From assembly GCF_028807635.1 (NCBI RefSeq), contig NZ_JARBAX010000001.1:633001-697000 (forward strand): 64,000 bases of DNA, written 5' to 3'. The translations under genes were made by a program, and so were the position numbers. Below the pieces are notes generated by a model. That model had not been told where the DNA came from. It worked only from the letters and a program-made list of their open reading frames with translations, and searched no databases. Source of the stretch: Streptomyces spiramyceticus (GTDB taxonomy: Bacteria > Actinomycetota > Actinomycetes > Streptomycetales > Streptomycetaceae). This document shows positions 1 through 8,194 of the stretch, one piece after another; position 1 is the stretch's first letter; each line of letters opens with the position of its first letter.

Positions 1-147
1 GGGAGGTACTACATGACCGACATCACCGAGCCCTTCGTCCTCCAGGACGGGCATCTGCTGGTCCCGCAGGGCCCGGGGATCGGGGTTTCGCCCGTCCCCG
101 AACGGCTCGCCGAAGTCACCGTGTCCACGGAGTGGATAGGCCGGTGA
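1..147 (+). CDS. Enolase-superfamily enzyme, C-terminal fragment (gene starts before the window)
   Basis: Frame 1 is open from the first base to TGA at 145-147 and gives the last 48 residues. The segments GPGIGVSPVPERL and TDITEPF resemble the C-terminal end of mandelate racemase/muconate-lactonizing enzymes, including actinobacterial o-succinylbenzoate synthases and dipeptide epimerases, where a Gly-rich GPGIGV loop near the C-terminus closes the barrel. The catalytic lysines lie upstream and are not visible, so the substrate cannot be assigned. The stop overlaps the GTG of the next small frame (GTGA). Confidence 0.6.
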   Translation, partial: GRYYMTDITEPFVLQDGHLLVPQGPGIGVSPVPERLAEVTVSTEWIGR

Positions 148-245
148 GCGAAGTCGACGAGGCGGGCGGTGCGACGCCCGCCGACGACCGCTTGACCGGC
201 ACTGCCGCCGCCGCCCGGATCCCGGTCGACATTCCCGGTTCATGA
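144..245 (+). CDS. Possible 33-residue coupling peptide between the enolase-type gene and the PucR gene
   Basis: A GTG at 144 overlaps the preceding stop (GTGA), and the frame ends in TGA at 243-245, overlapping the ATG of the PucR gene (ATGA). GGAG at 128-131 lies about 12 bases before the GTG. The peptide begins MSEVDEAGG, is acidic and Ala/Gly-rich, and matches no family I know. The PucR ATG has no Shine-Dalgarno sequence of its own, so translation through this frame would explain its initiation by coupling. It could also be chance. Confidence 0.4.
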   Translation: MSEVDEAGGATPADDRLTGTAAAARIPVDIPGS

Positions 246-1825
246 CGGCGCCGCCGAGGTCCGTACTTGGCCGCATCCTCACCGACCTCGGGTCGACTTT
301 GGTCGAGGTCGTGGCGGGCGAGCCGGACCCGACGCGGCCCGTCGGCGGCGTACTCATCCACGACCCCCAGGACGAACCGACCCGGCTGCCCGACGCGGTG
401 GTCCTGGGCGTCGGGGTCTACGGCGCCGACCAGGTGGCCGCGCTGGTCGAGCGGGCGGCGGGTCTCGGGGCGGCGGCCGTGATCGTACGGTCCCCCGTCG
501 CGGTGGACGGCGCGGTGAAGGACGCCGTCACCCGTACCGGCATCCCGGTCCTCGGCCTGACGCCGGGCGCGTCGTGGGCCCCAGTCGCCACGCTGCTGCG
601 GTCGCTGCTCGCCGTGGACGGGACGGGCGAGGCGGACGACCCGGGCGAGCCGCTCGCCGGGGATCTGTTCGCCCTGGCCAACGCGGTCGCCGCGCTGCTC
701 GACGGCCCGGTGACCGTGGAGGACCGCAACGGCCGGGTGCTGGCCTTCTCCAGCCGGCAGGAGGAGGGCGACGAGGCCAGGATCGCCACGATCCTGGAGC
801 GGCAGGTGCCGGGCGAGAAGCTCCGCATCCTGGAAGAACGCGGCGCCTTCCACGCCCTCTACCGGAGCGACCGGCCGGTCTATGTGGAGGGCGTCGCGGA
901 GAAGCCCCGGGTGGCGATCGCCGTGCGGGCCGGCGGGGAAATCCTGGGCTCCATCTGGGTCGTGGTCCGCGAGCCGCTCACCGAGGACCGGGAGCGGTCC
1001 CTCGCCGAGGCGGCGAAGGTGGCCGCCTTGCATCTGCTGCGCCGAAGGGCGGGGGAAGACGTCGAGCACCGGCTCCAGGCCGACCTGCTCGCGACGGTTC
1101 TGGAGGGCGGTGCGGGGGCGCCGGACGCGGCGGTACGGCTGGGGCTCTCGGATCAGCCCGCGTGCGTTCTGGCGCTGGCGGTGACCGGCGGTTCGTCCGC
1201 CCCCGACCGCGTGGCGGTCGGCCACCGCGTCTCCAAAGCCCTGGCGCTGCACCTCGCCGCCATCCACCCGCGAACGGCCACGGCCTCGCTCGGCGGCGTC
1301 GCGTACGCGATCCTGCCGACCGCCTCCGACGAGCCCGCGCTACGGGTGGCGGAAGCGTTTCTCGGCCGGATCGGCACGCGCGTCCCCGCGGTCATCGGCA
1401 TCGGCAGGCTGGCGATGCGGCCGGCCGAACTGCGCAGGTCGCGCTCGGACGCGGACCGGGCGCTGCGGGTGCTGCGCGACGGACGCTCCCCGCTCAGGGC
1501 CGCGCGGCTGTCGGACGTGTACGTCGCTTCCCTGCTGGTCGAGCTGGGCGACCGGATGGCGGCGGAGGACGACCTTCCCGACGGTCCCGTCGTACGCCTG
1601 CGCGCCTACGACGCCGAACACAACACGGCGCTCACGGAGACGCTGGCGGCCTGGCTGAGCACGTTCGGGGACGTGATCGCGGCGTCTGCCGCGGTGCACG
1701 TCCACCCGAACACGTTCCGGTACCGCCTGAAGCGGCTGGCAGAGGTGGCGAGCCTCGACCTCACGGACCCGGAGGCACGATTCGAAGCGATGCTGCAATT
1801 GCGGCTGGGGCCGGGGCCGCGGTAG
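242..1825 (+). CDS. PucR-family transcriptional regulator
   Basis: The 527-residue protein has an N-terminal PucR sensory domain (about residues 10-125), a middle GGDEF-like/CdaR-type region, and a C-terminal PucR HTH_30 domain at about 475-520 containing HVHPNTFRYRLKRL, the family's signature helix-turn-helix. PucR proteins control purine or amino-acid catabolism and usually regulate a neighbouring operon. Here the upstream neighbour is an enolase-superfamily enzyme, probably co-transcribed. The start at 242 has no obvious ribosome site but overlaps the preceding small frame by ATGA. Full family length, with no defects seen. The effector is unknown. Confidence 0.88.
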   Translation: MTAPPRSVLGRILTDLGSTLVEVVAGEPDPTRPVGGVLIHDPQDEPTRLPDAVVLGVGVYGADQVAALVERAAGLGAAAVIVRSPVAVDGAVKDAVTRTGIPVLGLTPGASWAPVATLLRSLLAVDGTGEADDPGEPLAGDLFALANAVAALLDGPVTVEDRNGRVLAFSSRQEEGDEARIATILERQVPGEKLRILEERGAFHALYRSDRPVYVEGVAEKPRVAIAVRAGGEILGSIWVVVREPLTEDRERSLAEAAKVAALHLLRRRAGEDVEHRLQADLLATVLEGGAGAPDAAVRLGLSDQPACVLALAVTGGSSAPDRVAVGHRVSKALALHLAAIHPRTATASLGGVAYAILPTASDEPALRVAEAFLGRIGTRVPAVIGIGRLAMRPAELRRSRSDADRALRVLRDGRSPLRAARLSDVYVASLLVELGDRMAAEDDLPDGPVVRLRAYDAEHNTALTETLAAWLSTFGDVIAASAAVHVHPNTFRYRLKRLAEVASLDLTDPEARFEAMLQLRLGPGPR

Positions 1826-1989
1826 CCGGGGGAGGAGTCGCGGCCGGAGGCACGACCGGTGCCGCATCCGAATCGCCGTACGGCCGCACGGCGGAGATCA
1901 CCTACCCCTCCGGCACTCACTTCAGCGTGATCGCGAGGCCCGTGACCACGGGGTGAGCGGGTCGGGGGCTCGGTTAGCCTGAGGGCACA

Positions 1990-3147
1990 ATGAACCATTT
2001 GACGACGTCACTGGGCGAGTTCGCCCTCGCCCGTTTCCCCGAGGACCCCCGCGACAGGCTTCGCGCCTGGGACGCAGCCGACGAGTATCTGCTGCGGCAT
2101 CTGGAGGGAACGGGCGACGGTCCGGCGACCGACCTGTCCGGCACCGTCGTCGTGGTGGGCGACCGTTGGGGCGCGCTGGCCACCGCGCTCGCCGGGTCCC
2201 GCCCCGTGCAGATCACCGACTCGTACCTCACCCAGCGGGCGACCGGGGCGAACCTGGAGCGCAACGGCATCGACGCCTCGGCGGTGCGGCTCCTGTCGAC
2301 GCGGGAGACGCCGCCGGACCGGATCGACGTACTGCTGATCCGCGTACCGAAGAGCCTCGCGCTGCTGGAGGACCAGCTGCACCGCCTCGCGCCGCGCATC
2401 CACGCGGACACCGTCGTCGTCGGTACGGGCATGGTCAAGGAGATCCACACCTCCACGCTGAGGCTGTTCGAGCGGATCCTCGGCCCGACGAGGACCTCAC
2501 TGGCGGCGAAGAAGGCGCGTCTCATCTTCTGTACGCCGGACCCCGGGCTCCCCCGGGGCGGCAACCCGTGGCCGCACAGCTATGCGCTGCCCGCCGACGT
2601 CGGGGTGGTGTCCGGGCGGATCGTCACGAACCACGCGGGCGTCTTCTGCGCCGAGCGTCTCGACATCGGTACGAGGTTCTTCCTGCGCCACCTCCCGCAG
2701 CGCCGGGGCGCCGAGCGGGTCGTGGATCTGGGCTGCGGCAACGGCGTGGTCGGTACGGCGGCGGCGCTGGCCAACCCGGAGGCGGAGACGCTGTTCGTCG
2801 ACGAGTCGTTCCAGGCGGTGGCGTCGGCGGAGGCCACGTTCCGGGCGAATGCCGGGGCGGACGCCAAGGCGGAATTCCTGGTCGGGGACGGCCTGTCGGG
2901 CGTACCGGCGGGGTCGGTGGATCTCGTACTGAACAATCCGCCGTTCCACAGCCACCAGGCGACGACCGACGCGACGTCCCGGCGGATGTTCACCGGCGCG
3001 CGGGCGGCGCTGCGTCCCGGTGGCGAGCTGTGGGTCGTGGGCAACCGGCACCTGGGCTATCACGTGACGCTGCGCCGGATCTTCGGCAACAGCGAGCTGG
3101 TGGCGAGCGACCCGAAGTTCGTAGTGCTGCGAGCGGTCAAGCGCTGA
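1990..3147 (+). CDS. Class I SAM-dependent rRNA methyltransferase, RsmC/RlmG type
   Basis: The 385-residue protein has the two-lobed layout of the RsmC/RlmG guanine-N2 methyltransferases: a degenerate N-terminal methyltransferase-like half and a catalytic C-terminal half. SAM motif I, VDLGCGNGVVG, lies at about 243-253, and the catalytic NPPF motif followed by H is at about 314-318 (LNNPPFHSHQ). The family methylates guanine in 16S or 23S rRNA; which base cannot be told from sequence. ATG 1990 follows GAGGGC. About 160 bases separate it from the PucR gene, and no terminator was recognised there. Confidence 0.85.
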   Translation: MNHLTTSLGEFALARFPEDPRDRLRAWDAADEYLLRHLEGTGDGPATDLSGTVVVVGDRWGALATALAGSRPVQITDSYLTQRATGANLERNGIDASAVRLLSTRETPPDRIDVLLIRVPKSLALLEDQLHRLAPRIHADTVVVGTGMVKEIHTSTLRLFERILGPTRTSLAAKKARLIFCTPDPGLPRGGNPWPHSYALPADVGVVSGRIVTNHAGVFCAERLDIGTRFFLRHLPQRRGAERVVDLGCGNGVVGTAAALANPEAETLFVDESFQAVASAEATFRANAGADAKAEFLVGDGLSGVPAGSVDLVLNNPPFHSHQATTDATSRRMFTGARAALRPGGELWVVGNRHLGYHVTLRRIFGNSELVASDPKFVVLRAVKR

Positions 3148-3163
3148 CGTCGGATCCCACCGC

Positions 3164-3739
3164 TCAGATCCCCGCTTCGAGGCAGAGACTCCACCGCCCC
3201 GGCTGCCCGCTGAGCCGCACGGTCGAAAGGGGCCGGACGTCCACGTTCCAGTACGCGGACGGCGGCGCCTTGAGGGAGTACACCAGCGCGGCCCGTACGA
3301 CGGCGGGCTCGGCGACCGCGACGACGGCGCTCCCGTCGTCGGCGGGCCGGGTGTCCAGCCAGCGGCCTATGCGCGAGATGAAGGCCAGCAGGGACTCGCC
3401 GCCGTGCGGGGTGGAGCGGGGGTCGGAGAGCCAGAGGTCGACGGCGTCCGGCTCGTACGCCGCGACCTCGCCGAGCGTACGGCCGCGCCAGCGACCCATG
3501 TCGCAGTCGCGCAGCGCAGGCTGGACGAGGGGCCAGAGGCCGAGGGCCTCGCCGGTGGCACGGCTGCGGGCGCTGGGCGAGCAATAGCGCAGGTCGGCCG
3601 CGGCGAGCGGCACGAGGGTGTGCGCGACGAGCTGCACCTCCTCCCAGCCGGTCCGGTCGAGCGGCCGGTCGTCCTCGAAGCGCTCCGCAAGCCGCGCGGA
3701 ACTGCGGGCGGCGGCGACGAGGGTGACCCGAATGTTCAT
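3164..3739 (-). CDS. Histidine-phosphatase-fold protein lacking the catalytic RHG motif
   Basis: This 191-residue protein keeps the phosphoglycerate-mutase/histidine-phosphatase layout (an N-terminal beta strand, then RYCSPSARSRATGEALG, then a GGESLLAF segment), but the N-terminal catalytic motif reads VAAARSSAR where active enzymes have RHGE. The second histidine region reads VAVAEPAVVRAAL rather than HGxxIR. Both catalytic histidines are therefore missing. ATG 3739 (MNIRVTLVAAARSS) is chosen over the ATG 36 bases upstream because the fold begins there. Such degenerate members are annotated as histidine phosphatases in streptomycetes. It is convergent with the methyltransferase gene, 16 bases apart. 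Confidence 0.7.
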   Translation of the reverse strand: MNIRVTLVAAARSSARLAERFEDDRPLDRTGWEEVQLVAHTLVPLAAADLRYCSPSARSRATGEALGLWPLVQPALRDCDMGRWRGRTLGEVAAYEPDAVDLWLSDPRSTPHGGESLLAFISRIGRWLDTRPADDGSAVVAVAEPAVVRAALVYSLKAPPSAYWNVDVRPLSTVRLSGQPGRWSLCLEAGI

Positions 3740-3790
3740 GGCGGCGATCGTGGATCGGAAAGCGCGGCAGGTCAAGGCTTTGCCGACCTG

Positions 3791-4010
3791 CGGCGCTTTT
3801 CCCCTACCCGCCCCGTCCGGACACCGGGTGTCCGCCCCAGACCCCGCTCCTCAAACTCCCCCAAGGACTTCGTCCAGGGGGACCCTCAGGGGCCGAGATT
3901 TTTCGGCCGGGCCGGAAATCCAGCCCGTCCGGCGTTTGAGGACCACGCCCGAAGGGCGTCCGGCGAACTGGGGCTCCGCCCCAGACCCAGGCGGGTAGGG
4001 GAACGCGCCG
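3791..4010. repeat. MITE-like element with 21/22-bp terminal inverted repeats
   Basis: The ends 3791-3812 and 3990-4010 are inverted copies sharing CGGCGC and TTCCCCTACCCGCC, with one base of length difference. The interior (about 177 bp) holds GCCCCAGACCC near both ends, the hairpin CTCCCCCAAGGACTTCG then CCAGGGGGAC, and GTCCGGCGTTTGAGGA, a word I recognise from dispersed Streptomyces repeats. It contains no credible gene and fills the gap between the phosphatase-like and MocR genes. Confidence 0.65.
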
Positions 4011-4061
4011 CAGGCACCCGCGCACCGCACCACCCGCACCGCACCACACACCGCAACCGCC

Positions 4062-5507
4062 CTACCTCCCCAGCAACCCCTCCCCCGCGCCGCGCAGCCT
4101 CCGCACCCCCTCCGCGATCTCCGCCACCCCCGCAACCCCCGCAAAGCTCAGCCGGACATACCCCGCCGTCGGCTCCGCGCTGAAGTACGCGCGGCCCGGG
4201 GCGATTGCCACCCCCGCCCGGAGCGCGGCCGAGACCACCGCGCCCTCGTCCGCCCCGTCCGGCAGCCGCAGCCACAGGTGGTAGCCGCCCGCCGGCACAT
4301 GCGGCAGAGCAAGCTCCGGCAGGTTCAGCCGCAGCGCGGCAGTCATCGCGTCGCGCCGCGCCCTCAACTCCGCCGCCACGCTCCGCAGATGGCGCGGCCA
4401 CGCCGGCGAACCGACCAGTTCGACGGCAGCCTCCTGCAGAGGCCTCGGCACGAAGAAGCTCTCGACCACCTGAATCGCACGCAGCCGCTCCAGCACAGGC
4501 CCCCGCGCGGCGAGCGCAGACACCCGGAAGCTGGGCGAAGTGGCCTTGGTCAGCGAGCAGACGTGCACCACCACACCGTCGTGATCATCAGTGGCGAGCG
4601 GCCTCGGCAGCGGCCCCGCATCGTCGTGCACCAGGCGCCGTACGAAGTCGTCCTCGACGACGAACGCCCCGGCCTCCCGGGCGATCCGCAGCACCTCCGG
4701 CCGGCGCTCGGCGGAGAGCACCGCGCCGGTCGGGTTCTGGAAGAGCGGCTGGCAGACGAAGACCCGGGCGCCGGTGGCCTTGAAGGCCGCCGCGAGGAGG
4801 TCCGTACGTACGCCGTCCGAGTCCACCGGTACCGGTACCGGCCGCAGCCCCGCCGCCCGCGCGATCGCCAGCATGCCGGGGTACGTCGGCGACTCGACCA
4901 GCACCGGTGCGCCGGGCGGAGCGAGCGCGCGCAGCGTGGTGGTCAGCGCACTCTGACCGCCCGCTGCGATCAGCACTTCGGCGGCCGTCACGGCGCCGCC
5001 GATCCCACGGGCGAACCATTCCCGCAGCTCGGGGACCCCGTCGACGGGCGGCCGCCCCCAGGCGCCGGGCCGCCGCCCCGCGCGGGCGAGAGCTGCGGCC
5101 ATGGCCCGCTCGGGCTGGAGGGAGGCGTGGAGGTAGCCGCTGTTGAACTCGATGACGCCGGGCGGCTGTGCGGCCAGCGTGACGAGGACCCCCGACGCGT
5201 CGACCGAGCGCGGTACGAGCTCGATGGCTCCGTCGGCGCTGAGCGACACCTCCTGCCAGGACGTGTCACCGGGCGCGGCATCGGCGGCGTCCGTACGCGG
5301 CTGCGCCCGGAAGGCACCGGCGCCGGGCCGGGTGACGACCAGGCCCTCGGCGGCGAGCTGGGCGAGTGCGCGGGAGACCGTCACCGGGCTCACCCGGTAG
5401 CGCTCGACAAGTACCCGGCTCGACGGCAGCTTTCCACCCGGTGAGTAGCGGTTGAGTTCTTGCCGGAGGGATTTCGCCAGTTCGGCCACACTGCTACGCT
5501 CGTACAT
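4062..5507 (-). CDS. MocR/PdxR-type GntR regulator with aminotransferase domain
   Basis: The 481-residue protein has an N-terminal GntR winged helix (about 1-75, with PSSRVLVERYRVSPVTVSRAL) fused to a fold-type I PLP aminotransferase-like domain. The PLP lysine lies in SLTKATSPSFR, and the segments FQNPTG and EDDF match the family. MocR proteins sense PLP or an amino-acid adduct and usually control a divergent gene, here the DMT exporter. The start ATG at 5507-5505 shares bases with the exporter's ATG at 5506-5508, so at least one of the two mRNAs must be leaderless or start elsewhere. TATTCT lies 8 bases upstream of this ATG as a possible -10. Confidence 0.88.
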   Translation of the reverse strand: MYERSSVAELAKSLRQELNRYSPGGKLPSSRVLVERYRVSPVTVSRALAQLAAEGLVVTRPGAGAFRAQPRTDAADAAPGDTSWQEVSLSADGAIELVPRSVDASGVLVTLAAQPPGVIEFNSGYLHASLQPERAMAAALARAGRRPGAWGRPPVDGVPELREWFARGIGGAVTAAEVLIAAGGQSALTTTLRALAPPGAPVLVESPTYPGMLAIARAAGLRPVPVPVDSDGVRTDLLAAAFKATGARVFVCQPLFQNPTGAVLSAERRPEVLRIAREAGAFVVEDDFVRRLVHDDAGPLPRPLATDDHDGVVVHVCSLTKATSPSFRVSALAARGPVLERLRAIQVVESFFVPRPLQEAAVELVGSPAWPRHLRSVAAELRARRDAMTAALRLNLPELALPHVPAGGYHLWLRLPDGADEGAVVSAALRAGVAIAPGRAYFSAEPTAGYVRLSFAGVAGVAEIAEGVRRLRGAGEGLLGR

Positions 5508-6465
5508 GACAGCACAGAATAGCGCTACCGACGGAATCACAGTAGCGGTCAACGGCAGCCCGGCCACCGGGGCCCGCAGCGACAGCCCGGCTACCGGCAC
5601 CCGCAGCGGCAGCCGCGCCGGCACCCTCCTCGCCGCACTGGGCGTCACCGCCTTCTCCCTCACGTTTCCCGCCACGGCCTGGGGCCTCGAAGGCTTCGGC
5701 CCCTGGTCGCTCGTCGCCGTACGCAGCGTCCTCGCCGCCGTCATAGCCGGCGCAGCCCTGATCGCCCTGCGCGTCCCGCTGCCCGCCCGCCGTCACTGGG
5801 CCGGTCTCGCGGTGGTCGGCGGCGGGGTGGTGCTCGGCTTCCCGATGCTGACGACGCTCGCCCTCCAGACCTCGACGACCTCGCACGCCGCCGTGGTGGT
5901 CGGCCTGTTGCCCCTGACGACCGCCGCCCTCTCGGCGCTGCGCACCGGGGCCAGGCCGTCCCGCGCCTTCTGGCTGGCGGCCCTGGCCGGCGCCGCCGTC
6001 GTCATCGCCTTCACCGTGCAGCAGAGCGGCGGTGCGCTGTCGACAGGCGACCTGTATCTCTTCGGTGCGCTGCTGGTGTGCGCGGCGGGCTACACCGAGG
6101 GCGGCAGGCTGGCCCGTGAGATGCCCGGCTGGCAGGTCATCGGCTGGGCACTGATCTTCTGCCTGCCGCTCGCCGTACCCGCGGCGGCCGTTGCGCTCAC
6201 CTTCGAGCCGGTGCACCTCACGGCGCACAGCGTCGCGGGACTCCTGTGGGTCGCCGCGGGCTCGCAGTTCCTCGGCCTGGTGGTCTGGTACCGCGGCATG
6301 GCCGAGATCGGCGTGTCCAAGGCGAGCCAGCTCCAGCTCGCCCAACCGCTGCTGACCCTGTTCTGGTCGGTCGCCCTGCTCGGCGAGCACCTCTCCCCCG
6401 CCGCCCCGCTCGCCGCCGTCGGCGTGCTGGTCTGCATCGCGGTCACCCAGCGGGCACGGGCCTGA
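5506..6465 (+). CDS. EamA/DMT-superfamily exporter
   Basis: The 319-residue protein has about ten hydrophobic segments in two repeated five-helix EamA halves (about 40-165 and 185-315); the first half contains TAWGLEGFGPWSLVAVRS. DMT exporters move metabolites such as amino acids or drugs outward. Pairing with a divergent MocR regulator suggests an amine or amino-acid substrate under its control. TACGCT six to eleven bases before ATG 5506 could be a -10 for a leaderless transcript, and no Shine-Dalgarno is visible. An alternative start 54 bases upstream would put its coding sequence inside the regulator. Confidence 0.88.
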   Translation: MTAQNSATDGITVAVNGSPATGARSDSPATGTRSGSRAGTLLAALGVTAFSLTFPATAWGLEGFGPWSLVAVRSVLAAVIAGAALIALRVPLPARRHWAGLAVVGGGVVLGFPMLTTLALQTSTTSHAAVVVGLLPLTTAALSALRTGARPSRAFWLAALAGAAVVIAFTVQQSGGALSTGDLYLFGALLVCAAGYTEGGRLAREMPGWQVIGWALIFCLPLAVPAAAVALTFEPVHLTAHSVAGLLWVAAGSQFLGLVVWYRGMAEIGVSKASQLQLAQPLLTLFWSVALLGEHLSPAAPLAAVGVLVCIAVTQRARA

Positions 6466-6564
6466 ACGCGCGCGGACCTGAACGGCTGAACAGGACAGGC
6501 CCAACTCCCATCCCCGGTCTTAGACTGGCCTTATCCAGAGACGGCCTCGAGAAGGGCACTCCCG

Positions 6565-6759
6565 ATGCAAGCAAGCGTGGGCGACCAGCTGCTGGTGCAC
6601 GGCAGGACCGTGGGTCACGAGGACAAGGTCGCAAAGATCGTCGAGGTGATGGGCGCCGAGGGCAACCCGCCGTTCCGTGTCCGCTTCGACGACGGACACG
6701 AGGCGGTGGTGTCGCCGGGTCCGGACGCTGTCGTACAGCACAAGGGCCCGACAAAGTAA
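6565..6759 (+). CDS. DUF1918 small protein
   Basis: This 64-residue protein (begins MQASVGDQLLVHGR) matches the actinobacterial DUF1918 family, an SH3-like small beta fold of about 58-65 residues with a conserved GDxxxVHG start and FRVRFDDGHE near the middle. The function is unknown. GAGAAGGG sits about 7 bases before the ATG. It stands alone, convergent with the next gene. Confidence 0.85.
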   Translation: MQASVGDQLLVHGRTVGHEDKVAKIVEVMGAEGNPPFRVRFDDGHEAVVSPGPDAVVQHKGPTK

Positions 6760-6798
6760 GCACCGAGCACGAGCACCGAGCACCTTCTGCAATAAGAG

Positions 6799-8034
6799 TC
6801 AGCGGGGCGGTTTAGCCCTGTCCGGGTAGTGGTCCGCCACTACCCGGCCCATTGCCCCGATGCGGTCCGCCGCGACCTCCTTCGCCGAGAAGAAGACATG
6901 GCCGCGCACCTCGGCGTAGTTCTTGGCGAGCGTGAGATGGCGTGAGAGTTCCGCCGGATCCTGCCAGGCGGCGGGCTGGGCCGGGTCGCCGGCCTTGTAG
7001 AGGGCCTCGCCGATGTACAGGTCGACGCCTGTGTCGCGTGCGACGTCCGACCACCAGGGCAGCAGCTTGGCGTAGTCGGCGGCTGCGAGGCCGATGTTCC
7101 AGTACAGCTGGGGCACGACGTAGTCGAGCCAGCCCTCCTTGACCCATTTCCTGGTGTCGGCGTACAGATCGTCGTACGTCTGCGCACCGGCCCGGGTCGG
7201 CGAGCCCAGCGGGTCGGTCGAAGCATTGCGCCACACCCCGAAGGGGCTGATCCCGAAGCGCACATCTTTCTTGACCTGCTTGATCCGGGTGGCCATCTCG
7301 CTGACCAGACGGTCGGTGTTGTCGCGCCGCCAGGCTGCCCGGTCCGGGAATCCCGCTCCGTAGCGGGCGTACGCCTCGTTGTCGGCGAAGGTCTGGCCCG
7401 CCACCGGATACGGGTAGAAGTAGTCGTCCCAGTGCACGGCGTCGATGTCGTAGCGGCTCACCGCGTCAAGCATCGCGTCCTGGACGAAGCGCCTGACCTC
7501 GGGCAGCCCCGGGTTGTAGTAGAGCTTCCCGCCATACGGCAGCACCCAGTCGGGATGCACGCGCGCGGGGTGGTCGGCCACCAGCTTCGAGGGATCCGTG
7601 TGAGTCGCCACCCGGTACGGGTTGAACCAGGCGTGCAGTTCAAGACCGCGCTCGTGCGCCTCCCGCACCGCCGTCCCGAGCGGATCCCAGCCGGGGTCCT
7701 TGCCCTGGACGCCGGTGAGGTACTGGGACCACGGCTCGTACGGCGAGGGCCACAGGGCGTCTGCCGTCGGCCGCACCTGGAGGACCACCACGTTCAGCCT
7801 GCGCCGTACCGCGGTGTCCAAATGAGCCAGGAGCTCGGTCCGCTGCTGGTCGGCGGTGAGGCCCGGCCTGGACGGCCAGTCACGGTTGACGACGCTCGCC
7901 AGCCACATGCCGCGGAACTCGCGCTTCGGGTCGCGGCGACGCCCGGCGGCCGCCGCTGCGTCTCCCGAAACCGCGAGCACGGACAGTGCCCCGGCCGCGC
8001 CCATCAATAGCCCTCTTCGCCCGATATACCCCAT
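6799..8034 (-). CDS. Secreted family-10-type glycosyl hydrolase-like protein (GHL10/DUF187)
   Basis: This 411-residue protein has a Tat-like signal (IGRRGLLMGAAGALSVLAV, residues 4-22) followed by a GHL10 TIM-barrel domain with FRGMWLASVVNRDWPS, ELHAWFNPYR, DAVHWDDYFYPYP and FGISPFGVWRN, all landmarks of the family. The function in actinobacteria is unproved; peptidoglycan or polysaccharide hydrolysis is usually proposed. ATG 8034 is chosen because GAGGG precedes it and the signal begins there; an upstream in-frame start would add 16 residues. It lies divergent from the fadB-like gene. Confidence 0.85.
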   Translation of the reverse strand: MGYIGRRGLLMGAAGALSVLAVSGDAAAAAGRRRDPKREFRGMWLASVVNRDWPSRPGLTADQQRTELLAHLDTAVRRRLNVVVLQVRPTADALWPSPYEPWSQYLTGVQGKDPGWDPLGTAVREAHERGLELHAWFNPYRVATHTDPSKLVADHPARVHPDWVLPYGGKLYYNPGLPEVRRFVQDAMLDAVSRYDIDAVHWDDYFYPYPVAGQTFADNEAYARYGAGFPDRAAWRRDNTDRLVSEMATRIKQVKKDVRFGISPFGVWRNASTDPLGSPTRAGAQTYDDLYADTRKWVKEGWLDYVVPQLYWNIGLAAADYAKLLPWWSDVARDTGVDLYIGEALYKAGDPAQPAAWQDPAELSRHLTLAKNYAEVRGHVFFSAKEVAADRIGAMGRVVADHYPDRAKPPR

Positions 8035-8194
8035 GCTTTGTCCCTCGGTCGGTGTGTACGTCCCGTCGTGCCCGCAGAGCATTCCCGCCCCGGCCCCTCA
8101 CGCACACGTAGGTCCGGAGTAACGTCGGGGGCCGAGGCGGGCACCGTAACCACACGGTATGCCTGCCGAACTGTTGATCAGCGAAAGGCACGAT

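Noticed and set aside
1826..1956. Coding continuation after PucR (frame ending YPSGTHFSVIARPVTTG)
   Set aside because: The segment resembles a protein C-terminus but has no start of its own; too short to assign. It may be remnant DNA.
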